Origin: 67-14 sp035502775
Lineage (GTDB): Bacteria > Actinomycetota > Thermoleophilia > Solirubrobacterales > 70-9
NCBI GenBank assembly: GCA_035502775.1
Contig: DATJUB010000058.1
Location: 1 to 64,000, forward strand
DNA length: 64,000 bases
Reading direction: 5' to 3'
Part shown: positions 26,230-34,766 of the stretch, in pieces
Layout: each line of letters opens with the position of its first letter
Numbering within the stretch: the first letter of the stretch is position 1
Position numbers and translations under genes: made by a program
Notes under the pieces: model-generated
Told to the model about the DNA's origin: nothing
Databases searched by the model: none
What the model saw: the letters and a program-made list of their open reading frames with translations, nothing else

Positions 26230-28146
26230 CTAGGTATCGGCCTCTTTGTTGGCCTCTGCCCAGCTGAAGCCGATAACCAAGCCGAGAAACAGCACTCCGA
26301 CCTGGATGAAAAGGGCCCCGGAATCGTTGCTCGCGGCACCGACGGCCGAGGCGATCGCGGCGGCGATGACGGCCGCTTTCACGGCGGGCACCGGATCGAG
26401 CCAGGAAGCGATCCGGCGGCGCTCGCGCCAGGCCAGCAGGATCAGGGCGAAGGCGGCCAGGGTGATCGGCAGCCGCGAGAGCCGGGTGAAGCTGGCCGCG
26501 GTCTCGGTGACCCGGTGGGCAAGGACCTGTCCGACCGAGTCCCCGGAGGAACCGTCGAAGAGCGCCCTGACGTAGTGGGACTCACCCCCGAGGAGCATGT
26601 CCGCGATCGCCACGAGAATGAGAGCGGCCAGGGCCACCAGCCCACCCATCCAGGCGAGGCGGGGACGGTTCGCGACCAGTGCGGCGGCGATCACCGCCGC
26701 GATCGGGAAGATGATCGCGGCACCGACGTCGGCCCCGAACCGGCCGGCGGCGAAGACGATCGTGCCGGCCAGCCCGGCGATCAGGAAAGCCGCGGCCGAG
26801 CGTTTCTCCCCCAGCCCGCCTCCCCAGGTGGCGAGCGCAGCACCGACCCCGACCGAGGTCAGGATCATCAGGCTCGACTCGAGCTCGTTGCCGATGCCGT
26901 AGAAGCGGGCGCCGAGCCCGGGGTTGGGGCCGACCACCGCCTTCGGAGTGAGCACGGAGCCGGCGAGCATGTCGATCGCGTACGGGCCGACCGTGAGCAG
27001 GCAGGCGGCGGCCAGTGCCCGGTATCCCGGCAGGAATCGCAGCAGGACCGCCCCCACGACGGCGGGCAGGATGGTGGCGATCGCCTGTTCGGTCTCCAGT
27101 GAGGGCGAGAACGACGCGGTGAACAGGAGCGCCGCGGGCAGCAGCACCGTCGAGAGGGTCAGCAGCTTCAGCGCGGCCGGCGCGAACCTGCCGCGGGTCA
27201 GCCCGATCGCTGCGGCGGCGATGACTGTCCAGATCAGCAGGGGTACGAGCAGCGCCGCTCCGCGCCGCTTGCCGACCTGCTGGTAGCGCCCCTCGAGTTC
27301 GTTCAGTGCCCGGTAGTCGACCTGGCCTCCCGAGCCGATCGGCAGGCCGGTCATCGCCTTGGGCGTCCGGATCCCGAAGAAATCGAGGATCGTGGGCCCG
27401 ATATCGGTGGTGAGGACGTATCCCGGGGTCCTGGTGCTCTCGGATTCGAGCATGCCCCCGAATCCGGGGGCGGCGACCGCCATCGCGAGCTGGTCTCCCG
27501 AGTCCGCGGGCGGGCTCTCGATCACGATCAGCATCGAGTTCGCGTCGCGCCGCTCGGCCATCTGCCGGGCGCCGTCGAGCGAAACCCGGGTGACGGTCAC
27601 CGCTTGGTCGCAGAGCGGACCGGGACAGGTCTCGGGCGCGGGGACCAGCCGCCCGGCCCGGTCGGCCGTGGAAAGGGCCAGCTTGCCGGCGTCGGTGCGG
27701 TGGACCATTTCGAGCCCGTTGCGGTCCATCGCGGCGGCCAGGAGCCCGGGCTTGATAGCGGTGCTGGTCGAACTTGCGCGAAGCAGCACCTTTTCCCACC
27801 CCAAGACGTATCGAGGCGCTATTGACAGGTTGCCCAACGGTGTGTCATACGAGCTGTCAAACGCTCGCGCGCCCTGGCTCACGTCGAGCCAGGTCTGCGC
27901 CGGGGGAACATCGCCCAGACCCGGGTTGAGCAGGCCGACGGCCGCCCCTCTCAGCTTCCCGAGCTTGGCCGGGCCGACCCCCTGAGGCACGACCGCGATC
28001 GTGATCCGCGGCGTTCCCGCCCCTTCCGCGGGGGTCACCGCGATTCCCGTGTCGGGCCGGGCCAGCGAGACGGTCATCGCCAGCAGAAGAGCGACAATCG
28101 CTATGTTGGGAGCCAGGATGGCCGACCGTACCTTCGCCAAGTTCAC
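26230..28146 (-). CDS. large membrane protein with alkaline-phosphatase-like outer domain
   Basis: A protein of about 638 residues. An N-terminal anchor (NIAIVALLLAMTVSLARP) is followed by an approximately 260-residue outer domain, then about ten membrane helices. The outer domain ends with TRTPGYVLTTDIGPTILDFF, a pattern seen at the end of alkaline-phosphatase-superfamily domains (TDL.PTILD), but the metal-binding residues are not all recognisable. The start is uncertain: GTG at 28146 or TTG at 28140, both inside the divergent hemQ coding region, which begins at 28118. It is cotranscribed with the glycosyltransferase fusion, so an envelope glycoconjugate function is inferred. Confidence 0.72.
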   Translation of the reverse strand: MNLAKVRSAILAPNIAIVALLLAMTVSLARPDTGIAVTPAEGAGTPRITIAVVPQGVGPAKLGKLRGAAVGLLNPGLGDVPPAQTWLDVSQGARAFDSSYDTPLGNLSIAPRYVLGWEKVLLRASSTSTAIKPGLLAAAMDRNGLEMVHRTDAGKLALSTADRAGRLVPAPETCPGPLCDQAVTVTRVSLDGARQMAERRDANSMLIVIESPPADSGDQLAMAVAAPGFGGMLESESTRTPGYVLTTDIGPTILDFFGIRTPKAMTGLPIGSGGQVDYRALNELEGRYQQVGKRRGAALLVPLLIWTVIAAAAIGLTRGRFAPAALKLLTLSTVLLPAALLFTASFSPSLETEQAIATILPAVVGAVLLRFLPGYRALAAACLLTVGPYAIDMLAGSVLTPKAVVGPNPGLGARFYGIGNELESSLMILTSVGVGAALATWGGGLGEKRSAAAFLIAGLAGTIVFAAGRFGADVGAAIIFPIAAVIAAALVANRPRLAWMGGLVALAALILVAIADMLLGGESHYVRALFDGSSGDSVGQVLAHRVTETAASFTRLSRLPITLAAFALILLAWRERRRIASWLDPVPAVKAAVIAAAIASAVGAASNDSGALFIQVGVLFLGLVIGFSWAEANKEADT

Positions 28147-28807
28147 CTTCTTCAAGATGGACCCCGCCTGGCGCCGGCGAGACCCAGTCGAGCGGGCCGC
28201 CGACAAGCGCGAGTTTCTCGCCGCCTGCGACGACTTCGCGGAGGATCGGTCACTTCGCACCTACTCAACGATAGGCACTCGCGGCGATACCGACTTCGTG
28301 GTCCTGAGCCAGAGCCCCAACCTGGACGACATCCACACCCTCCACGTGGTGCTCGGGCAGAGCGGTCTGGCCAAGTGGGCCGAGATCCCCTACTCGTACC
28401 TGAGCTCCACCCGGGTCTCGCCCTACTCGGAGGAGAACGCGCGACAGGAGATCTGCCTGTCCGATCGCAAGTACCTGTTCCTCTATCCGATGGTCAAGAA
28501 GCGCTCCTGGTACGCGCTCGACGCCGACGAGCGGATGCGGATCATGAAGGGGCACATCGCGGTCGGGCGCAGCTTCCCCGACGTCTCGATCAACACCACC
28601 TACTCCTACGGTCTCGACGACCAGGAGTTCGTGGTCGGCTTCGAGGGCGACGATCCCTTCCAGTTCCTCGACCTGGTGCAGGAGCTCCGCTACACCGAGT
28701 CCAGCTCCTATACGGAATCGGAGACCCCGATCTTCACCTGTGTGTCGATGTCCACCGCCCGGGCGCTGGACGCGCTCGACGGCACGGCGGTCAGCTCGGT
28801 CTCATGA
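28118..28807 (+). CDS. hemQ: coproheme decarboxylase HemQ (chlorite-dismutase family)
   Basis: A 229-residue protein catalysing the last step of the coproporphyrin-dependent haem pathway of Gram-positive bacteria: two-step decarboxylation of coprohaem III to haem b. Family landmarks are YPMVKKRSWYALDADERMRI, the axial His in MKGHIAVGRSFPD, NTTYSYGLDDQEFVVGFEGD and the C-terminal RYTESSSYTESETPIFTC. The absence of the distal Arg of true chlorite dismutases fits HemQ. GGGAG five bases before the ATG at 28118 sets the start. The stop overlaps the start of the next hydrolase gene (ATGA). Confidence 0.93.
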   Translation: MADRTFAKFTFFKMDPAWRRRDPVERAADKREFLAACDDFAEDRSLRTYSTIGTRGDTDFVVLSQSPNLDDIHTLHVVLGQSGLAKWAEIPYSYLSSTRVSPYSEENARQEICLSDRKYLFLYPMVKKRSWYALDADERMRIMKGHIAVGRSFPDVSINTTYSYGLDDQEFVVGFEGDDPFQFLDLVQELRYTESSSYTESETPIFTCVSMSTARALDALDGTAVSSVS

Positions 28808-29694
28808 ACGTCGCCTCGCCGCCGGAGCAGCTGGCCCCGGTCGGCGAAGTCGAGATCGCCTTCGATGACCGTGGCGACCGGGACGCACCGGCGATCCTGC
28901 TGGTCCCGGGGCTCGGCACCCAGATGATCTACTGGGACAACGATTTCTGCGAGATGCTGGTCGATCGCGGCTACCGCGTAATCCGCATGGACAACCGGGA
29001 TTGCGGACATTCGACCGTGCTCGACGCCAAGGGGAAGCCGGGACTCGTGCCGATGATGCTCGGCGTCCCGCGCCACCTGCGCTACTCGATGTCCGACATG
29101 GCCGCCGACGGGATCGGCGTGCTCGACCATCTCGGGATCGAGCGGGCGCACATCGCCGGCTTCTCGATGGGCGGCATGATCGTCCAGACGATGGCGATCG
29201 AGCATCCTGAGAGGATCCGGTCGCTGACCTCGATCATGTCGCGCACCGGCGCCTACAAGGACGCCCTGCCCGGAGCCAAGGAGCTGGTCGCCCTGATGAA
29301 GGTCGGCCCCGACGATCTCGACGGTTTCCTGGAGAACATGCGCCGTCTCGCCGACACGATCGGTTCTCCGGCCTATCCGGCCGACCCGGAGTGGCTGCGC
29401 GCCCAGGGCGTGCTCGCCTACGAGCGGGGACTTCACCGCGACGGCACCGCCCGCCAGCTCCACGCGATCAACTGCCAGCCCAACCGGACCAGGCGTCTGA
29501 GGAAGCTGGATCTGCCGGCCCTGGTCATGCACGGATCGGCCGACCGCCTCGTCTTCACCCGTGGCGGCCGGGCCACCGCGCGCGCGATCCCCGGAGCCAA
29601 GCTCAGGATCTACGAGGGAATGGGCCACGATCTCCCTCAGCAGCTCTGGCCCCAGTTCGCGGCAGAAATAGACGCAATCGCCTCCCGCGCCTAG
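28804..29694 (+). CDS. alpha/beta-fold hydrolase
   Basis: A 296-residue hydrolase. It shows AILLVPGLGTQMIYWDNDF, RMDNRDCGHSTVL, the nucleophile elbow IAGFSMGGMIVQTMAIEHPE, the acid in ALVMHGSADRLVF and the base in YEGMGHDLPQQLW, so the triad is complete. The sequence resembles polyketide-type or aclacinomycin methylesterase-like enzymes. Substrate unknown. It is translationally coupled to hemQ by a four-base overlap; a haem-related role is possible but nothing in the sequence shows it. A long hairpin follows. Confidence 0.88.
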   Translation: MNVASPPEQLAPVGEVEIAFDDRGDRDAPAILLVPGLGTQMIYWDNDFCEMLVDRGYRVIRMDNRDCGHSTVLDAKGKPGLVPMMLGVPRHLRYSMSDMAADGIGVLDHLGIERAHIAGFSMGGMIVQTMAIEHPERIRSLTSIMSRTGAYKDALPGAKELVALMKVGPDDLDGFLENMRRLADTIGSPAYPADPEWLRAQGVLAYERGLHRDGTARQLHAINCQPNRTRRLRKLDLPALVMHGSADRLVFTRGGRATARAIPGAKLRIYEGMGHDLPQQLWPQFAAEIDAIASRA

Positions 29695-29716
29695 ACCTGA
29701 GCGGCAAACTCAGCGG

Positions 29717-29763
29717 GGGTGGAGACGATTTCCACCCTCTCGGGCTGGAAATCGTCTCCACCC
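29717..29763. terminator. long hairpin after the hemQ operon
   Basis: Perfect 18-bp arms (left arm GGGTGGAGACGATTTCCA) and an 11-base loop. The apex differs from the CTATTT family. It is followed after 17 bases by a GGGGGTTTTTGG stretch, consistent with a terminator. Confidence 0.7.
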
Positions 29764-29886
29764 TGGGTTTCTCGAGCCCTGGAGGGGGTTTTTGGCCATG
29801 CCTGACCCCGGTGGTCGGGATTCCTTATTGTTTCTGTCCCCCTTCGTCCGTTCCCCTCAGATCCGATTGAGAGACCCAAAGATCCA

Positions 29887-31296
29887 ATGAGTCAGCCCGG
29901 AAGTCCAGAAACCCCGCTTCGCGTAGCCATCATCGGTGCCGGCCCCTCGGGCTTCTATGCCGCCGATCAGATCCTCAAGGATCCCGAGACCCACGCCCAG
30001 GTCGACCTCTTCGACCGGCTGCCCACCCCCTACGGCCTGGTCCGCGGCGGCGTCGCCCCCGACCATCCCAAGATCAAGTCGGTCACCCGGGTCTACGAGC
30101 GCACCGCGGCCAAGGAGGGATTCCGCTTCTTCGGCAACGTCGAGGTCGGCCGTGATCTCGGCATCGCCGACTTCGAGAACCACTACCACGCGGTGATCTA
30201 CACCTTCGGCGCCGAAGCCGACCGCGAGCTCGGCATCCCCGGCGAGGATCTTCCCGGCAGCTACGCCGCCACCGCCTTCGTCGGCTGGTACAACGCTCAT
30301 CCCGACTACGCCGACCGCAACTTCAACCTCGACAAGGCGAAGCGGGCCGTGGTCATCGGCAACGGCAACGTCGCCATGGACGTGAGCCGCATGCTCGCCC
30401 TCGACGACGCCGAACTGCGCAAGACCGACATCGCCGATCACGCGATCGAGGTGCTGGACGCCAGCACCATCGAGGAGATCATCGTGCTCGGCCGCCGCGG
30501 ACCGGCCCAGGCGGCCTACACCAACCCCGAGGTCAAGGAACTCGGTGACCTCGAGGAAGCCGACGTGATCGTCGATCCGAAGGAGATCGAGCTCGATCCG
30601 GTCAGCGCCGCCTACATCGAAGGCGACGACGCCGACAAGACCACCCGGGTCAACGTCGAGATCGTGCGTGAGTTCGCGGCCAAGACCCCGGAGGGCAAGC
30701 CGAAGCGGGTCGTGCTGCGCTTTCTCGCCTCCCCGATCGAGATCAGGGGCGGCGACAAGGTCGAGAGCATCGTGATCGGCCGCAACGAACTGGTCGACGA
30801 CGACGGCACCCTGCGGGCCCGCGACACCGGCGACCGCGAGGAGCTCGAGTGCGATCTCGTGCTGCGCTCGGTCGGCTACACCGGCATCCCGATCGCCGGC
30901 GTGCCGTTCGACGAGAAGCGCGGCACCATCCTCAACGAGCGCGGCCGCGTGCTGGAAGAGCACGGCGGAGATCACCGCACCGGCCACTACACGGCCGGCT
31001 GGATCAAGCGCGGCCCCTCCGGCGTGATCGGCACCAACAAGAAGGATGCCCAGGAGACCGTCACCCACCTGCTCGAGGATGTCGCCGCCGGAACGCTGCT
31101 GGCCCCGGCGAGCCCCGATCCGAACAGCATCGAGACCCTGCTGAAGGAACGCGGCGCCAACTACGTCAGCTTCAGCGGCTGGGAGAAGATCGACCAGGCC
31201 GAAGTCGGCCGGGGCGAGCCCCACGGCCGTCCCCGGGTGAAGTTCGTCCGCATCGACGAGATGCTCGAGCACGCCGCCGAAGACGACGGAAAGTAG
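29887..31296 (+). CDS. ferredoxin/adrenodoxin-type NADP+ reductase (FprA-like)
   Basis: A 469-residue flavoprotein that passes electrons between NADPH and ferredoxin. The FAD-binding loop is AIIGAGPSGFYAADQILKDP; YGLVRGGVAPDHPKIKSVTR is typical of the adrenodoxin-reductase family; the NADP loop is VVIGNGNVAMDVSRML; the C-terminal FAD site includes YTAGWIKRGPSGVIGTNKKD. All are complete. No strong Shine-Dalgarno sequence precedes the ATG. The BolA-type and glutaredoxin genes lie downstream, linking it to Fe-S or redox metabolism. Confidence 0.93.
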   Translation: MSQPGSPETPLRVAIIGAGPSGFYAADQILKDPETHAQVDLFDRLPTPYGLVRGGVAPDHPKIKSVTRVYERTAAKEGFRFFGNVEVGRDLGIADFENHYHAVIYTFGAEADRELGIPGEDLPGSYAATAFVGWYNAHPDYADRNFNLDKAKRAVVIGNGNVAMDVSRMLALDDAELRKTDIADHAIEVLDASTIEEIIVLGRRGPAQAAYTNPEVKELGDLEEADVIVDPKEIELDPVSAAYIEGDDADKTTRVNVEIVREFAAKTPEGKPKRVVLRFLASPIEIRGGDKVESIVIGRNELVDDDGTLRARDTGDREELECDLVLRSVGYTGIPIAGVPFDEKRGTILNERGRVLEEHGGDHRTGHYTAGWIKRGPSGVIGTNKKDAQETVTHLLEDVAAGTLLAPASPDPNSIETLLKERGANYVSFSGWEKIDQAEVGRGEPHGRPRVKFVRIDEMLEHAAEDDGK

Positions 31297-31299
31297 GCT
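31294..31299 (+). promoter_or_regulatory. leaderless -10 (TAGGCT) of the bolA-like gene
   Basis: TAGGCT includes the TAG stop of the reductase gene and ends six bases before the ATG at 31306. Confidence 0.5.
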
Positions 31300-31305
31300 C
31301 GGACC

Positions 31306-31536
31306 ATGGCCGCCGACCTGATGGAACTCAAAGAGATGATCGAGACCGCCCTGCCGGGCTCGACCGCCGCCCTGTTCGACGAGACGGGCACCGGCGATCA
31401 CCTGCGCGCCGAAGTCAAGGCGCCCCAGTTCGAGGGCCTGACCCGGATCAACCAGCACCGCCTGGTCAAGGCGGCGGTCCGAAGCCGCTTCGACGACGGC
31501 ACGATCCACGCGCTCACAATTAGGGTCATCGAGTAG
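31306..31536 (+). CDS. BolA/IbaG-family protein
   Basis: A 76-residue single-domain protein of the BolA fold. MELKEMIETALPGSTAALFD is the first helix and turn, HLRAEVKAPQFEGLTRINQH covers the central strands, and the conserved RLVKAAVRSRF with invariant His in NQHR lies before the C-terminal HALTIRVIE. BolA proteins bind a [2Fe-2S] cluster together with monothiol glutaredoxins, and such a glutaredoxin gene lies 150 bp downstream. Two 45-bp palindromes fill the gap between them. Confidence 0.92.
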   Translation: MAADLMELKEMIETALPGSTAALFDETGTGDHLRAEVKAPQFEGLTRINQHRLVKAAVRSRFDDGTIHALTIRVIE

Positions 31537-31541
31537 AGCGA

Positions 31542-31586
31542 TCTGGCAACGATCGAGGACCTATTTGCCCCACGATCGTGGCCAGA
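31542..31586. repeat. 45-bp palindrome, copy 2
   Basis: Foot TCTGGC/GCCAGA, stem ACGATCG/CGATCGT and CTATTT apex. It starts six bases after the bolA-like stop and is paired with copy 3, 16 bp to the right. Confidence 0.85.
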
Positions 31587-31602
31587 CTCAAGGGCTCGCG
31601 CG

Positions 31603-31647
31603 TCTGGCAATGATCGTGGTCCTATTTGGGTCGGGATCATTGCCAGA
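31603..31647. repeat. 45-bp palindrome, copy 3
   Basis: Foot TCTGGCAATGATC pairs perfectly with GATCATTGCCAGA; the apex is GGTCCTATTTGGG. It lies directly before the promoter of the glutaredoxin gene. Confidence 0.85.
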
Positions 31648-31672
31648 CTTCGGGTCGGCTGGGGTGATGTTC

Positions 31673-31678
31673 TACCAT
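31673..31678 (+). promoter_or_regulatory. leaderless -10 (TACCAT) of the glutaredoxin gene
   Basis: TACCAT ends seven bases before the ATG at 31686. Confidence 0.5.
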
Positions 31679-31685
31679 CAGACGT

Positions 31686-32093
31686 ATGGCTGACCAGGAA
31701 CTGACCGAACGCGTACAGGAGTTGATCTCCGAGAACCCCGTGCTGCTCTTCATGAAGGGCACCCCCACGGCTCCCCGCTGTGGATTCTCGATGCGCACGG
31801 TCCAGGTCCTCGACCAGATGGGGGTCGAGTACGGCGCGATCGACGTGCTGCCCGCCCTCCAGCCGCTGCGCGAGGTGACCACCGAGATCTCCGACTGGGA
31901 GACCTTCCCTCAGCTCTATGTCAACGGCGAACTGCTCGGCGGCGCCGACATCGTCGAGGAGATGTTCGCCTCCGGTGAGCTCGCCACCGCCCTCGGGGTG
32001 GAACAGCCGGAAACGGCCACCGAACCCGAGACCCCCGAGTCGGTCCAGGACCTGCCGGCCCAGAGCCCGCCGCTCAAGATCGAAGGCAGCTGA
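31686..32093 (+). CDS. monothiol glutaredoxin (Grx4/GrxD type)
   Basis: A 135-residue CGFS-type glutaredoxin that carries and delivers [2Fe-2S] clusters. The active site is KGTPTAPRCGFSMRTVQVLD and the glutathione-binding region is WETFPQLYVNGELLGGADIV, both canonical. The last 30 residues are a Pro/Glu-rich tail not needed for the fold. The BolA partner gene lies just upstream, so the pair probably forms the Grx-BolA cluster-transfer complex. Confidence 0.95.
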   Translation: MADQELTERVQELISENPVLLFMKGTPTAPRCGFSMRTVQVLDQMGVEYGAIDVLPALQPLREVTTEISDWETFPQLYVNGELLGGADIVEEMFASGELATALGVEQPETATEPETPESVQDLPAQSPPLKIEGS

Positions 32094-32097
32094 GAAC

Positions 32098-33273
32098 TCA
32101 GCCGTGGGTGCCGAAGGCGGCCGCTGAATCGGCGGCCACCTTCTTGCTGTAGTCGGGCGAAAGACCGATCAGCGTCAGCCGCCCGGACGCGCCCCGCTCG
32201 ACCGTCAGGTTGTGGGTCCTGCCGGGAGTGACCAGCGCCGGATCGAAGCCCTTGGGCGTCTCGATCGCGATCTCCGCCGAAATCAGACCGTCGCCGTCAG
32301 CGGCCACGGTCAGCCCGCGGCCGTTCGCCCCGATACCGGAGACCACGCCGTTCAGATCGAACGACTGAAGCGGCTCACCGGTCACCTTCAGCGACTCGGC
32401 GACCAGCCCTGGCCTCGTCTCCAGCCCGTCGTCGGATACGACCGGATCGCCGATCAACACCACGCTCTCGACCGGGCTGCCGGCCTCGATCGCCGGTCTC
32501 CGCTCTTCGTCCAAAGCATCCAGATCGACCGCCAGAGATGAGCCCCGGCTCGAGATCACCGCGAGCTTCCCCACCGGATCGACCCATGACACCGTTCCGC
32601 GCAGCTTCGACCTGGTGCGAAGGCCGGCCGCCTTGCGATCGCCGACCTCGGCGAAGGTGCCGTTGGCCAGCGGGTCGATCCGGGTGACGACCTTCTCACC
32701 CACTCCGGGCGGCTCCACCCCGTGGAGGGCGAGCACGTTTCCGGATCCGTCGGCGATGTCATAGCCGCCGCCGTCGGAATCGACGCCGACCGTCACGCCC
32801 TTCAGCTCCGTGCCCGGAACTTCCTTCTCGTCCCCGGGATCCTCGGGGGTCTCGACCTTGGCCGGACTTTCCTCGACCACGCCGTCGTCGCTCGGGTACT
32901 CGACTCCGGTATCACTGGGTCCGGGATCCGAGGAATCGCCCAGCCCGGTCGAGGACCCGGAATCATCCGAGACCATCGAGCTATCCGAAGATTCGCTGCC
33001 GGCCGGGCTTCCCAGCTCGACATCGCTGACCGGCTGGTCGGTGGCCGGCTCGGTCTCCGGCTCGGCCGGCGGCGCGGCGGCCACCGGAGCCGCTATCCCG
33101 GCGACCGCGTTGCTCGCGGCCCCCAGGGCAGGGCCGATCGCCACCCCCACCATCAGGCCAAGGGAGAGGGCCATGAGGCCCATCGCGATCAGGTTGTCGC
33201 GATTGGGAACGGGAATTCGAACCGGCAGGCGCCAGCTCGAGGCCCGATCCCGGATCCGGGAAAGGAAACTCAT
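32098..33273 (-). CDS. membrane-anchored envelope protein of unknown family (pst operon)
   Basis: A 391-residue protein. A short basic cytosolic N-terminus leads to a membrane helix (AMGLMALSLGLMVGVAIGPALG), then a Ser/Asp/Pro/Glu-rich linker of about 90 residues, and a beta-rich outer region (about 160-385) with repeated short strands such as LRGTVSWVDPVGKLAVISSR and NGVVSGIGANGRGLTVAADG. That repeat pattern resembles DUF5666-like beta barrels, but I cannot assign it. It is the last gene of the run that begins with pstS and overlaps the preceding gene by four bases. Confidence 0.72.
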   Translation of the reverse strand: MSFLSRIRDRASSWRLPVRIPVPNRDNLIAMGLMALSLGLMVGVAIGPALGAASNAVAGIAAPVAAAPPAEPETEPATDQPVSDVELGSPAGSESSDSSMVSDDSGSSTGLGDSSDPGPSDTGVEYPSDDGVVEESPAKVETPEDPGDEKEVPGTELKGVTVGVDSDGGGYDIADGSGNVLALHGVEPPGVGEKVVTRIDPLANGTFAEVGDRKAAGLRTRSKLRGTVSWVDPVGKLAVISSRGSSLAVDLDALDEERRPAIEAGSPVESVVLIGDPVVSDDGLETRPGLVAESLKVTGEPLQSFDLNGVVSGIGANGRGLTVAADGDGLISAEIAIETPKGFDPALVTPGRTHNLTVERGASGRLTLIGLSPDYSKKVAADSAAAFGTHG

Positions 33274-33800
33274 GCCCTCATCTCTGGGACCGCTTCGGGA
33301 TCTGGATCAAGGATCTCCGGTCCGGGCCCGGCCGGGTCTGGAGAGGGAGCCGGGGCCGGGGCCGGACGCGGAGGTTCTGGGGCACGAGGAGCCTCGGGGG
33401 CGACCACGATCTGTCCGGCCGCGCTCGGCCCGACCACCGTCTTCGCCCCTTCGCTCAGGTTGCGCCCGCAGCGCCAGCAGAAGACGGCCCCCCGCGCGTA
33501 GAGAGATCCGCAGCCCGAGCAGCTGCCCGCCGCGCCCGCCTTCTCCAGGCGGGCCATGCGCTCGATCTCGGCCAGCTCCGCGTCGACGATCTGAAGCCGG
33601 GAGGCGAGGTTCGCGAGCACGTCGATCCGGAAATAGTCGCGCGCGGCCATCTCGTAGGCGGCACCGCCGAGGTCCCACTGGAGTTCGGCGAACTTCTCGC
33701 GCAGCACCTCACGCCGCTCCTCCAGCCGTGAGAGCGGCGCCGCCGCCACGGCCGCCTGGGCCTCGGCGCTCTTCCATCCGGGAATGTTGATCAGCGACAT
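33270..33800 (-). CDS. coiled-coil and zinc-ribbon protein (pst operon)
   Basis: A 176-residue soluble protein. A predicted coiled coil (about 20-85; LSRLEERREVLREKFAELQW, RLQIVDAELAEIERMARLEK) is followed by a zinc ribbon with SCSGCGSLYARG and VFCWRCGRNL, then a Pro/Ala-rich tail. I do not know its function; the layout suggests an adaptor. It overlaps the downstream membrane-protein gene by four bases and follows the SPOR-like gene by four. Confidence 0.75.
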   Translation of the reverse strand: MSLINIPGWKSAEAQAAVAAAPLSRLEERREVLREKFAELQWDLGGAAYEMAARDYFRIDVLANLASRLQIVDAELAEIERMARLEKAGAAGSCSGCGSLYARGAVFCWRCGRNLSEGAKTVVGPSAAGQIVVAPEAPRAPEPPRPAPAPAPSPDPAGPGPEILDPDPEAVPEMRA

Positions 33801-33804
33801 CGGA

Positions 33805-34758
33805 TCACCCGATTTCCACTACTTCGCCGCCACTGCCGCCACCCGGAGCCTTGTCGTCCTTCGGCGGTGCCTTGCCCGGCGTCTCGATCGTCGGCGGCAG
33901 CTTCTTCTGGAACTCCTGGTACTCGTCGCCGGTCGCGTTCTCGAGCGCCTTCAGGTCGTCTTCGGAGGCTTCGACCACATCCTCCCCGTTGCCCTTGGCG
34001 GCCTGCTCGGTGAACCCACCGCCGGCATCGCCGGTGTCGCCGCCCGAGCCCGTGGACACCTCGACCACCTGGGCGTCCGGGAAGCTCGCCTTCAACGGCT
34101 CGAGCGCCTTCTCCGCCTCGGCCTTCGACTCGTAGACACCGGAGTAGAGCACGTAGTTTCCGGGCGGCAGGCTCGCGTACTCGTCGGAATCGAGCGCGCC
34201 GACATCGGTCGCGCCCTTGGCCACGATGTCGGTCTTCGCGGTCTCGACCGCGGTGCCGTCGGAGGTGTCCTTGGGCAGGGTGGCCAGCTCGATCGTGAAG
34301 CCCTCCTTGCCCGCCGGCCAGTCCGCCTCGAAGCTGACCGTGGTCGAACTCGTGGTCGTGGTCGTCGGCCCCGCCGCCACCGGCTGGCCGGTCGCCGCGA
34401 CCACCGGGGCCGCCGCCGGGGTTGAGCTGCCCTGGCCGGTCCGGCCGATCAGCACGCCGAGGATCAGGATCACGGCGAGCCCGGTCAGGCCGACCGCGGC
34501 CATCAGCGGGGTCACTTCGCGCTCGGGCCGGTTGTCGGCCGGTGGCACCGCCGTCGCCGGCGGGAGCTTGGGCGGCGAGTTCGGCGGTTCCCGGTCGAGG
34601 TATTTCTCGAACTCGATCCGGGCCCCGCCCCGGCGCTTGCCGCAGTTGAGGCAGTAGCGCTGGTCGAGCGCCAGGGGGTTGCCACAGCCGGTGCAGCGCT
34701 CCGCCTTCTGGGACACCGGCTGAAGCTCGGTCCGGGTGGAAGCTGTCTGAACAGTCAT
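33805..34758 (-). CDS. zinc-ribbon, single-span protein with SPOR-like outer domain (pst operon)
   Basis: A 317-residue protein. The cytosolic N-terminus has a zinc ribbon (RCTGCGNPLALDQRYCLNCG), followed by a membrane helix (AAVGLTGLAVILILGVLIGR), a Thr/Ser/Pro linker and an outer domain with YASLPPGNYVLYSGVYESKA and EAEKALEPLKASFPDAQVVE, typical of SPOR-like (peptidoglycan-binding) folds. The end is charged and Gly/Lys-rich. A role in linking the envelope to a cytosolic zinc-ribbon partner (next gene) is an inference. Confidence 0.75.
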   Translation of the reverse strand: MTVQTASTRTELQPVSQKAERCTGCGNPLALDQRYCLNCGKRRGGARIEFEKYLDREPPNSPPKLPPATAVPPADNRPEREVTPLMAAVGLTGLAVILILGVLIGRTGQGSSTPAAAPVVAATGQPVAAGPTTTTTSSTTVSFEADWPAGKEGFTIELATLPKDTSDGTAVETAKTDIVAKGATDVGALDSDEYASLPPGNYVLYSGVYESKAEAEKALEPLKASFPDAQVVEVSTGSGGDTGDAGGGFTEQAAKGNGEDVVEASEDDLKALENATGDEYQEFQKKLPPTIETPGKAPPKDDKAPGGGSGGEVVEIG

Positions 34759-34766
34759 CGCGTCTC

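Noticed and set aside
29857..31509. 550-codon antisense frame over the ferredoxin reductase and BolA genes
   Set aside because: Repetitive Val/Asp/Gly/His composition and no family features; both sense genes are unambiguous.
31542..31647. Tandem palindromes as the start of a CRISPR array
   Set aside because: Only two units, the repeats are palindromic over their whole length and differ in sequence, the 16-bp gap is too short for a spacer, and no cas gene is near.
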